Shown piece by piece: positions 6,557 through 14,070 of a stretch of 26,304 bases of DNA. Where the stretch lies: IMG/VR virus record IMGVR_UViG_3300031841_005130, positions 1 to 26,304 of that record, one strand, 5' to 3'. A program made the translations under genes and the position numbers. The DNA comes from a virus. Each line of letters opens with the position of its first letter. Positions within the stretch are counted from its first letter, which is position 1. A model generated the notes under the pieces. It was not told the origin of the DNA and made no database searches. It saw only the letters and a program-made list of their open reading frames with translations.

Positions 6557-7456
6557 ATGGCTAGTACTTATACCACATCAGGTATCGAACTCATTGCTAC
6601 TGGTGAACAGTCTGGCACATGGGGGGATACAACAAACACAAACTTGCAGATGTTGGATCGACTCGTAAACGGTGTCGGCACAATTACCTTAAGTGGAACA
6701 ACACACACCCTTACAACAAGTGATGGCGCATTATCTGACGGACAGTATCGGGTTTTAGTCTTTGCCGGGTCACCCTCTGGAGAAAACACGGTAACCATAG
6801 CCCCCAATAGCGCGTCACATCTTTATTTTGTTTACAACAATAGTGGTCAAAATGTTGTTTTAACTCAAGGTACGGGCGGTAATGTTACGGTAGCAAATGG
6901 CGATTCTGCCATTGTTTATTGTGACGGAGCGGGTTCCGGTGCCGAAGTAAAAGACTTGACAACTATTCTACAGATTGACTTAACCCAGATGGGGGTTACG
7001 GCGACAGCCGCTGAGTTAAACTATAACGACATAACTACTTTGGGCACGTCTGAAGCAAGCAAGACTGTAACTGCGGACGCGAATGGCGATGTTTTAGTAA
7101 GCGAAGAGTTTAAGGCAAAGTCGTATAACGAAACTTATTCCGCTATTTCTTCGTCATCCGGTACGCTGACCGTGGATTGTGAATCAGCAAACGTGTTTCA
7201 AACCACGCTGACTGAAAACGTCACCACGCTTACCATCAGTAATCCGCCTGCAACGGGGACGGGCTATGCCTTTACTTTGAAAATAGTACAAGACACCACG
7301 GCAAGAACGTTCGCTTGGCCCGCATCGATTAGTTGGGCAGGTGGAACGGCACCTACTTTGAGTACGGGTTCTGGTAATGTGGATATTTTCACGTTTTACA
7401 CCACAGACGGTGGAACAAACTGGTATGGGTTTATCGGGGGTCAGGAGTTTAGCTAA
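6557..7456 (+). CDS. tail fibre-like protein, 299 aa
   Basis: The N-terminus, with GIELIATGEQSGTWGDTTNT (residues 9-28) followed by NLQMLDRLV, is a signature I know from marine and cyanobacterial phage tail fibre proteins, where it probably anchors or folds the fibre base. The middle carries the module VTATAAELNYNDITTLGTSE (147-166) followed by ASKTVTADANGDV, a unit often repeated many times in long fibres but present once here. The C-terminal domain is beta rich and ends in GGTNWYGFIGGQEFS. The start has TAAGGA six bases upstream. It directly precedes the large propeller-like protein with a TAATG overlap, so the two may build one appendage. Confidence 0.7.
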   Translation: MASTYTTSGIELIATGEQSGTWGDTTNTNLQMLDRLVNGVGTITLSGTTHTLTTSDGALSDGQYRVLVFAGSPSGENTVTIAPNSASHLYFVYNNSGQNVVLTQGTGGNVTVANGDSAIVYCDGAGSGAEVKDLTTILQIDLTQMGVTATAAELNYNDITTLGTSEASKTVTADANGDVLVSEEFKAKSYNETYSAISSSSGTLTVDCESANVFQTTLTENVTTLTISNPPATGTGYAFTLKIVQDTTARTFAWPASISWAGGTAPTLSTGSGNVDIFTFYTTDGGTNWYGFIGGQEFS

Positions 7457-10400
7457 TGAGCTTATCTCGTAAAGTTGTAATGGGGCGTGAGCAAAAGGGA
7501 ACGCCTTGGACATTCGATACTGCAAAGCCGGTGCCGGGCGATGGCTATACTAATCAGTGGGCGTATGAAGCCATAGGGGACTATTTCAATAGAGGTTTAG
7601 TTTTTAATTCAGACGGCACTATTGCTATTTTGCTGACAGGTGACAACACAGATTGGTATTTATGGAAATTTTCCTTAGACGAGCCGTATATAATGTCTAC
7701 GGCCACTCGAACTCAAACGCAGAAGATTAATGATACCTACACCGGAGTTAGTTTAGGTCCTTTAAGAGTAACTTCGGATGGTACAACTTTTCATTTTGTT
7801 GATAACAACGATAGATTGTATCAAGTAGAGTTCACAACGGGTTGGGATTTAAGCTCCTCTTATACTGAAACAATTATCACGTCTGTCTGTGATCCTTCTA
7901 CAGTAGGGTACACCTTTACAGGTAATTTTAACGGCGATGGTACAAAATATTACTGCGTTTTAGACACCGGAACTGCAATAAAAGTTTTCAATTTAACTAC
8001 CGCATATGATCTATCTTCGGGCGTTACTGCCGGTACGGACATCACTAGTATATCTGGAAATGGTTTTGCGAGCATAAGGGATTCAAACTTTTCTTCAGAC
8101 GGTTCGGTCTTTTTTATTCATGACGCTAATAAGCCGTTTTCTTCGGTGGAGCTTACGACGGCGTATGACTTAACGACACTTGATTGGAATACGTTAGACG
8201 TATCGAATTTGCAGCCTGTTGTAGGTGCAATTGGTCCAGATAACCTTGGTGATGACTACTTTATGGTCGTCAGTAGTAGCAATAAGACGCGTATTTTTCA
8301 TTTAAATCACGGTGTTTCCTCAGTTTTCGTTGACGGTGGACCCACAACTAGTCTCACCTCCTATCAGCCAGAATTTGCAAGCAAAACATTATATCCAGAC
8401 CCGACAGGTAATTCTGTTCCATTAGACACTACTATGCAGACCATGGACCTTATTTTCAATGCGGATGGAACAGAGTTTTATAAATTTAATTTTGACAATA
8501 ATTATAATGGTGACGACATTGTAAGAGTTTTAAGATACAATCTTACAACGGCTTATGATCTTTCGACGGCATCTTATTTTGGTGTGACGAATTTCTTTAC
8601 ACAGGACTATGTTAACAACGCTCAAAGTGTCAATATCAGTTTAGACGGAAAAACGTTAACGGTAGTGTCTGTAGGTAATGCTTATACGACACACATGGCC
8701 ACCCCATATGTTTTCAATGCTAAAGTGGCAGACCACGTAGATGATTTGGGTTCTTATAGGTTGTCGGCTTTTGATAATGCGTACAGTTTTACTTTTAACG
8801 ATGATCAAACAGAAGTAACTTTTGCTGTTGGTAATAGTTATAATAAAGGGACTACTAATGACGACTTAATGGTTTTGCCGTATGGGTTTTATACTGTGCC
8901 AGTAACCACCGCAGGGGACCCCGGAACCGCGGACACCGGCGGAATAGGTTATATGAAATCTAGTCGTGAACAAAGTAACTTATATTATAATAATATTGGG
9001 TTTGAGTGGAATGCCGACGGCAGTGAATTTTACAAAATAACCAAGGACGATGGAAGAATATATGAATTTTCGCCGTATACCAATTATGGCGTAGCAGCAA
9101 ACTCGCCGAATTACATAACTGGCGAGTTTAGTAGATCGCTTAATACAACCTCTTCGGGGATTTCGTCATTTCAGTTTAATTCTGATGGAACAAAATGTTT
9201 TATCTGCGACCAAACATTAAAATGTATTTTTACTTTCAGCTTGTCTACGGCTTATGACATAACTAGCAAAACAGACTTCAAACCCGACAATGTGTTTGCG
9301 CCTAGTGATACTTCGAGTTGGGATTCTTTCACAATGAACCCTGCGGGCACAAAGATACAAGTTGTCCTCGGTGGAGTAGTTAGACAATACTCTCTCACTA
9401 CGGCCTACGATTTGAGTACAGCTAGTGCCACATTCGATACTACAACCTTGACCGTTGATTCCGATATTGATAGTGGCGATATTGCATGGGGGGACAATGG
9501 AAATTATTTTTACCGTTTAACTGATGGAACTACCTCTTCTACGCTAAAAAGGTATAGTTGTTCTACCGCATATGACATTACTACAGCTAATGCGACACCT
9601 GATAAAACATTTACGTTTGGGACCTTTACAATAGGTTCCTCAACCTTTCAAACTAGAATGTTTTTCAAGCCAGACGGTTTGAAGCTTTACACATATGCCT
9701 TAAGTTATAACTCTAACACAGAGTATGTTTTTCAGTGGGACCTAAGCACCGCTTGGGATATAAGCACAATCGGAAGCACGACAACTCCCGATGCATCCAA
9801 AACCTTATCTTTAGTCAATGATAGTAAGGCGGCGGGTCTTCACTTTAAGTCAGACGGGTCCATTCTGATCATCAGACAGAGACAGTACCTTTATCGTTTT
9901 GATTTAACGACAAACTGGGACCTTAGCACTATTCCAAGTACACCTACGCAAACCTATAATGGACAAGCTTTGCCCGGAGGCGGCGATGCGGAGGAAGGCT
10001 TGTTTATGACCGACGATGGTACAAAACTATTTTACGGGTGTGATAGTCTTAGCACCAGAATGATAAGAACCGACATGTCTACCGGATATGATTTTAAAAC
10101 AATTTCTCACGATGGTGGTTCTAATGTTTGGTATTTCGCTGACCCCTTTATACGCAGCACCATTCCTCACACAGCTAGTGGATTTAGTAGTAAAGAATTT
10201 AGGTTCGGGGACAGTGGTAGTAAATTGTATATGCTCGACGAAAACAGTACTTCTCAAACTTGGCCGAGACGCACCGATACTACTTTTTCTGGTGACGTTG
10301 TGGTCAATCAATGGAATCTGTCCACCGCGTATGATCTGAGCACGGCAACTTGGAATGAAAAGTACATAAAATGCAACGGGGCATTAGCAACAACGTCGTA

Positions 10401-11100
10401 CACCTTTGACATAAGTAGCAATGGCCTTCATTGGATTTTTCCAAGCAGCGGTGATTTATATATGGGAACCATGACTACCCCGTGGGATATTACCACTCTT
10501 GGCTCACAAACCGCTCAACAGGTTAACGGTGTAAGTTGGGGTTATAATGGCTTTACAGACGCGGCTTCGCCCGCTCATTCTGTACGTTGGAGTAGTGACG
10601 GAACCGCTATTTGGACCTCTATGGCTTGGGGCAGTTCAGATGTCGTTTTTTTAAAGCTTGCTTTAAGTACAGCATATGATCCGACTACAGCATCTCATGA
10701 GATATCCGGAAACGCAAAATATCTTGAGGTTTTGCCTACTGTTGCTTCGTATGGTTCATTCCCTTGGACGAGCACCTCGTCTCTTCCTTGGTTCAGAAAT
10801 ATTAAATTTGCAAATGACGGCTACAACCTTTACGCGATAGAAATTTCATCTTCTCAAACTGTCGAGCAAACAAGAGACATATATATTCGCGCATTTGAAC
10901 TTACTACGGCATACGATATAACAACGGCGACCGAGCTTACTTCCGCAAAACTATGGGTTCCGCCGTCACCGCCGGACCCTAACGGACTGAACCCTATTAA
11001 TAATCTGGTGACACATAATGTGGGGCCGTTTTGTTGGAATGCCGACGGAACAAGGTTTTTTCTTAACTATGGCAACTATGTGGGAGAATTTAAAGTATGA
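7456..11100 (+). CDS. giant propeller-like repeat protein, probable receptor-binding fibre, 1214 aa
   Basis: The protein is made almost entirely of blade-like repeats: a strand with F-x-x-DG-T/S-x-x-F/Y, a variable strand pair, then the signature [LFMC]-[ST]-T-x-[YW]-D-[LIPF], for example LTTAYDLSTAS. Fourteen signatures occur, near residues 127, 180, 233, 362, 596, 647, 702, 762, 817, 874, 955, 1006, 1070 and 1149, usually 50-65 residues apart. The long gaps between the third, fourth and fifth hold degenerate units with only the DG strand. This resembles beta-propeller architecture (WD40/YncE-like in general layout). No signal peptide or catalytic motif is seen. The following gene encodes a fibre-chaperone-like protein, which supports a host-binding fibre role. 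Unit count and fold are visible or inferred from the sequence; receptor binding is inference. Confidence 0.65.
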   Translation: MSLSRKVVMGREQKGTPWTFDTAKPVPGDGYTNQWAYEAIGDYFNRGLVFNSDGTIAILLTGDNTDWYLWKFSLDEPYIMSTATRTQTQKINDTYTGVSLGPLRVTSDGTTFHFVDNNDRLYQVEFTTGWDLSSSYTETIITSVCDPSTVGYTFTGNFNGDGTKYYCVLDTGTAIKVFNLTTAYDLSSGVTAGTDITSISGNGFASIRDSNFSSDGSVFFIHDANKPFSSVELTTAYDLTTLDWNTLDVSNLQPVVGAIGPDNLGDDYFMVVSSSNKTRIFHLNHGVSSVFVDGGPTTSLTSYQPEFASKTLYPDPTGNSVPLDTTMQTMDLIFNADGTEFYKFNFDNNYNGDDIVRVLRYNLTTAYDLSTASYFGVTNFFTQDYVNNAQSVNISLDGKTLTVVSVGNAYTTHMATPYVFNAKVADHVDDLGSYRLSAFDNAYSFTFNDDQTEVTFAVGNSYNKGTTNDDLMVLPYGFYTVPVTTAGDPGTADTGGIGYMKSSREQSNLYYNNIGFEWNADGSEFYKITKDDGRIYEFSPYTNYGVAANSPNYITGEFSRSLNTTSSGISSFQFNSDGTKCFICDQTLKCIFTFSLSTAYDITSKTDFKPDNVFAPSDTSSWDSFTMNPAGTKIQVVLGGVVRQYSLTTAYDLSTASATFDTTTLTVDSDIDSGDIAWGDNGNYFYRLTDGTTSSTLKRYSCSTAYDITTANATPDKTFTFGTFTIGSSTFQTRMFFKPDGLKLYTYALSYNSNTEYVFQWDLSTAWDISTIGSTTTPDASKTLSLVNDSKAAGLHFKSDGSILIIRQRQYLYRFDLTTNWDLSTIPSTPTQTYNGQALPGGGDAEEGLFMTDDGTKLFYGCDSLSTRMIRTDMSTGYDFKTISHDGGSNVWYFADPFIRSTIPHTASGFSSKEFRFGDSGSKLYMLDENSTSQTWPRRTDTTFSGDVVVNQWNLSTAYDLSTATWNEKYIKCNGALATTSYTFDISSNGLHWIFPSSGDLYMGTMTTPWDITTLGSQTAQQVNGVSWGYNGFTDAASPAHSVRWSSDGTAIWTSMAWGSSDVVFLKLALSTAYDPTTASHEISGNAKYLEVLPTVASYGSFPWTSTSSLPWFRNIKFANDGYNLYAIEISSSQTVEQTRDIYIRAFELTTAYDITTATELTSAKLWVPPSPPDPNGLNPINNLVTHNVGPFCWNADGTRFFLNYGNYVGEFKV
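7834..10920 (+). repeat. fourteen T-x-[YW]-D blade motifs
   Basis: Diverged repeats of about 150-190 bases encode the motif LTTAYDLSTA and its variants. Adjacent copies differ in codon use, so the array is old and not prone to simple slippage. Confidence 0.75.
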
Positions 11101-11546
11101 ACTATGTTTTGTTAAACGACGATGGGCAGGTTGAAAAATTCCCTTTTTCATTAAGTGCGTTGAAAAAACTTCACCCTCAAGTGAGTTTTCCTAACGTTGT
11201 GCCTCACGAAACGCTACGATCTTTTAACGTGTTTCCCGTAGAGCCTGCAAGGATGCCTATTTATAACCAAGACCTGCAAAAATTGGAGACAGGTATAGAG
11301 AATGTAGACGGTGTTTGGCGTGAAACAAAAACAGTCGTGCCGCTTTCTTTGGAAAAAATGAGTAGTCGCATTAAAGCAAAAGCGATGAAAGAGCTTAAAG
11401 ACACAAACGACATTATTTTGTCTTTTGTAGAAAGAAACCAAAAAGTCCCTCCAGATTGGGTTGATTATCGACATTTCTTGAGAAACATCACGGGCATGAG
11501 CGGTTTTCCAGATCGTTTGAACTGGCCAGATCGTCCTGCGGTATAG
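11097..11546 (+). CDS. tail fibre assembly chaperone-like protein, 149 aa
   Basis: Probable helper for folding or attaching the large fibre encoded just upstream. The N-terminus (MNYVLLNDDGQVEKFPFSLS, then ALKKLHPQVSFP) and the C-terminal part, with PPDWVDYRHFLRNITGMSGF at about residues 117-136 and a final LNWPDRPAV, follow the plan of phage tail assembly chaperones: a small beta N-terminal domain, a helical middle and a terminal block of the form W-x-x-YR-x-x-L-R-x-I-x-x-x-x-GFP-x-x-x-x-WP. Its start overlaps the propeller gene stop by four bases (ATGA), giving tight coupling to its presumed client. It is the last gene of the fibre block; 50 bases with no clear signal separate it from the nozzle gene. 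Confidence 0.65.
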   Translation: MNYVLLNDDGQVEKFPFSLSALKKLHPQVSFPNVVPHETLRSFNVFPVEPARMPIYNQDLQKLETGIENVDGVWRETKTVVPLSLEKMSSRIKAKAMKELKDTNDIILSFVERNQKVPPDWVDYRHFLRNITGMSGFPDRLNWPDRPAV

Positions 11547-11596
11547 AAACAAGCAAGCCTGTGTGATAGGGTTGGTTAAAAGTTGAGGTCGCAAAT

Positions 11597-13492
11597 ATGC
11601 CGTTTTCCAAGTTTTCGTTTAAGCCGGGAATAAACACTGAAATAACCCCCTACTCAAATGAGGGCGGTTGGGTTGATTGCGACAAAATTAGGTTTCGTCT
11701 GGGTTTTCCAGAAAAAATAGGTGGTTGGACAAAAACAAGCGCAAATTCTTTTTTAGGGGCTTGTCGTTCCCTGCATCCCTTTATTTCCTTGTCTGGGGAT
11801 AAATACACGGGTGTTGGGACTAACTTAAAGTTTTACGTTGAAACAGGAGCGTCGTTTAACGACATAACCCCCATTCGCGCCACCACTAGTGCCGGAGATG
11901 TAACCTTTAGTGCAGCCACAGGATCGTCAACTCTTACGGTTTCTCATGTAAATCATGGCGCGGTTCTAAATGATTTTGTGACGTTTTCTGGTGCAGTAAG
12001 CTTAGGCGGAAACATTACGGCGGATGTTTTAAACCAAGAGTATGAGATCATAGAGATCGTAGATACTTCAAGCTACAAAATACAAGCACGAACAGCGGGT
12101 ACAAGTATTTCGTCAATAACGGAAGATGGTGAACTAAACCCGACATTAGTAACTGCGACGGCCTCGGATTCGGGAGATGGTGGTTCCGCGGTAGTCGGCG
12201 CGTATCAAATAAACACTGGCTTGGATGCTGCGGTGACGGGGTCTGGTTGGGGTGCCTCTACTTGGGCACGAGGTACATGGGGTTCTGAAGCAAGCACAAC
12301 GGTGGTCGGCGCACAACTTCGTTTATACGAGCAGGACAACTTTGGGGAAGACCTTCTGTTTAATGTAAAAGACGGCAACATTTACTATTGGGATAACAGT
12401 GGAGGCATTGAAACCCGGGCAGTAAGCCTAGACTCTTTGAGCGGTGCCTCGGATACGCCAACGGTTGCTCGTAAGATCATGGTTTCTGATAGAGATCGCC
12501 ATATCATTGCATTTGGCTGCGATGCGGTTGGGAACACTGGCGTTCAAGACCCTCTGTTAATTCGCTTTTCGGACCAAGCGTCTTTGACCGATTGGACGCC
12601 TACTTTAGAAAACACCGCGGGGGACTTGCGGTTAGGCTCTGGGTCACAGATTGTTACTGCCATAGAAACCCGTCAACAGATCATGGTGTTTACCGATACC
12701 ACCCTTTATGCCATGCAGTTTTTGGGTCCGCCGTTTACCTTTGGGGTACAAGGCATTTCTGAAAACATAAGTATAGCAAGTCCGAAGTCGGCAGTGGCCG
12801 TGGACGACGCGGTATATTGGATGGGCGAAGGTGAGTTTTACATCTTTAATGGTAGCGTTCAACGCATTCCTTGTACCGTAAAAGACTCGGTCTTTAACAA
12901 CTTTAATTACTCGCAAAGTTTGAAGATTACGGCGGCTACTAATTCTAGTCACTCTGAAATCTGGTGGTTTTATCCATCCGAAGGCAGCGAAACTAATGAC
13001 AAGTATGTGGTCTTTAATTATCAAGAGAACTCTTGGTATTATGGCACTTTGACCCGTACTGCGTGGATGGACCACGGTATTTATGAATACCCTATTGCGG
13101 CAAGTACCGACGGTTACCTCTACAACCATGAGAATGGGTTTGACGACGGAAGCACTTCTCCGCCTACGGCTATTACCTCATATGTCACTTCCGCTCCTTT
13201 GGATATTGGTGACGGCGAAAACTTCGTGTTTATCAAACGGCTGTTGCCCGACGTATCCTTTAGAAACTCCACGGAGCCTTCTCCGGAAGTTGATATAAAC
13301 ACTCGCGTTCGTAACAAATCTAGCGGTTCGTTCTTAAAAGAAACAGAAAGTGCTGTTACGGAGGATACGGAATACGTCAACCTACGGCTTCGTGGGCGTC
13401 AAATGTCTATCAACGTGCGTTCTGACAGAACAGGAACAGCGTGGAGATTAGGAACATTGCGTTATGATCTGCGTCCGGACGGTAGACAATGA
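11597..13492 (+). CDS. tail nozzle / tail tubular protein B-like, 631 aa
   Basis: The opening FSFKPGINTEITPYSNEGGW (residues 6-25), followed by VDCDKIRFRLGFPEKIGGW, is a strong signature of the large family of podovirus tail tube proteins annotated as nozzle, T7 gp12-like or P22 gp10-like, which extend the adaptor ring toward the cell. Later blocks agree: VSDRDRHIIAFGCDAVG, WTPTLENTAGDLRLGSGSQI, the propeller-like middle with QQIMVFTDTTLYAMQFLGPP and VYWMGEGEFYIFNG, and the C-terminal RGRQMSINVRSDRTGTAWRL. An inserted FCCH-like beta module sits at about residues 110-168, and a Trp-rich loop (GSGWGASTWARGTWGS) at about 216-231. ATG 11597 has GAGG at 11585-11588. It overlaps the next gene by ATGA. 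Confidence 0.8.
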   Translation: MPFSKFSFKPGINTEITPYSNEGGWVDCDKIRFRLGFPEKIGGWTKTSANSFLGACRSLHPFISLSGDKYTGVGTNLKFYVETGASFNDITPIRATTSAGDVTFSAATGSSTLTVSHVNHGAVLNDFVTFSGAVSLGGNITADVLNQEYEIIEIVDTSSYKIQARTAGTSISSITEDGELNPTLVTATASDSGDGGSAVVGAYQINTGLDAAVTGSGWGASTWARGTWGSEASTTVVGAQLRLYEQDNFGEDLLFNVKDGNIYYWDNSGGIETRAVSLDSLSGASDTPTVARKIMVSDRDRHIIAFGCDAVGNTGVQDPLLIRFSDQASLTDWTPTLENTAGDLRLGSGSQIVTAIETRQQIMVFTDTTLYAMQFLGPPFTFGVQGISENISIASPKSAVAVDDAVYWMGEGEFYIFNGSVQRIPCTVKDSVFNNFNYSQSLKITAATNSSHSEIWWFYPSEGSETNDKYVVFNYQENSWYYGTLTRTAWMDHGIYEYPIAASTDGYLYNHENGFDDGSTSPPTAITSYVTSAPLDIGDGENFVFIKRLLPDVSFRNSTEPSPEVDINTRVRNKSSGSFLKETESAVTEDTEYVNLRLRGRQMSINVRSDRTGTAWRLGTLRYDLRPDGRQ

Positions 13493-13785
13493 GTAGGAAC
13501 CTTGTTCGTCCGTTCTTTCCGGTTGCGCCGGTAGAATACAACCAACAATACATGTCGGAGGTAGTTCGCTCCTTCTCTGTTTTGCTTGAGCAGTTACAGA
13601 ACCCCGGAGAAGGACGTAATACGGCTTTAACTTTGACAGCATTGCAAACAGACGACTATAACCTAAGAGAGAATGCGCTCTTTCAACAAGGCGGCTTTGT
13701 AAAAATAAGTCTACCGTCTATCCCGCATCCACGCGGGGTTTCGGGGACCGCGGCCGTCGGAACAGTAACGGTGACCACAACATGA
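13489..13785 (+). CDS. conserved nozzle-linked small protein, 98 aa
   Basis: Function unknown, but the pattern is one I associate with genes following the nozzle in marine phages: a VAPVEYNQQYMSEVVRSFSV helix region (residues 12-31), LEQLQNPGEGRNTALTLTAL (33-52), then NALFQQGGFVKISLP (61-75). The last residues, RGVSGTAAVGTVTVTTT, closely match one 22-residue unit of the repeat protein encoded at 5063, which suggests that a similar surface or docking strand is used in both. Start and stop both overlap neighbours by ATGA, so it is translationally coupled to the nozzle gene and to the zinc-ribbon gene. Confidence 0.65.
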   Translation: MSRNLVRPFFPVAPVEYNQQYMSEVVRSFSVLLEQLQNPGEGRNTALTLTALQTDDYNLRENALFQQGGFVKISLPSIPHPRGVSGTAAVGTVTVTTT

Positions 13786-14012
13786 CCGACACAGTAATTA
13801 AAATGGATGATGGCTCCTCTTGGCGGCCTTCTACGAGCACTGAAACGTTACACTGCGAAAACTGTCCTAATATTGTAGATACGCCCGAAGAGATTGCATC
13901 TTATCCAAACGGCAATTGTCCTGATTGCGGACAACCGTGGACAGGTGTTGAGCGTCGTAATACGAGCATCTCCGTGACAATGCCACAATCTATGGGTGGA
14001 ACTACGTTGTGA
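13782..14012 (+). CDS. zinc-ribbon protein, 76 aa
   Basis: Two Cys-x-x-Cys knuckles, CENC at residues 25-28 and CPDC at 46-49, are separated by 17 residues, the geometry of a structural zinc ribbon. The C-terminal tail (RRNTSISVTMPQSMGGTTL) is polar. No other domain is visible. Zinc ribbons usually bind nucleic acid or stabilise a small protein interface, and its ATGA coupling behind the nozzle partner suggests a virion or assembly role. It is the last gene before the only sizeable AT-rich gap in the second half of the window. Confidence 0.65.
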   Translation: MTDTVIKMDDGSSWRPSTSTETLHCENCPNIVDTPEEIASYPNGNCPDCGQPWTGVERRNTSISVTMPQSMGGTTL

Positions 14013-14049
14013 TTATTATAGAAACTATGGTATATATTTGTTAGTATAC
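14007..14049 (+). promoter_or_regulatory. possible promoter / inverted repeat in the AT-rich gap
   Basis: The gap between the zinc-ribbon gene and the internal protein block is AT rich. TTGTGA at 14007-14012 and TATATA at 14031-14036 are 18 bases apart, a weak sigma-70-like pair. An inverted repeat, GTATA (14030-14034) with TATAC (14045-14049), overlaps it. Either could be chance in AT-rich DNA; phage late promoters often do not follow the sigma-70 consensus. Confidence 0.2.
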
Positions 14050-14070
14050 GGGTAATCTGAAGGCTTTGTG

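Noticed and set aside
11547-11596. Possible terminator or promoter in the 50-base gap before the nozzle gene
   Set aside because: No stable GC-rich hairpin with a T-run and no convincing promoter boxes were seen; only a ribosome binding site is evident.
14068-14070. GTG as start of the 465-residue protein, and likewise GTG 2546 and TTG 4262 for two earlier genes
   Set aside because: Each is directly followed by an ATG with better ribosome-site spacing or a standard TGATG overlap, so the ATG was taken as the start.
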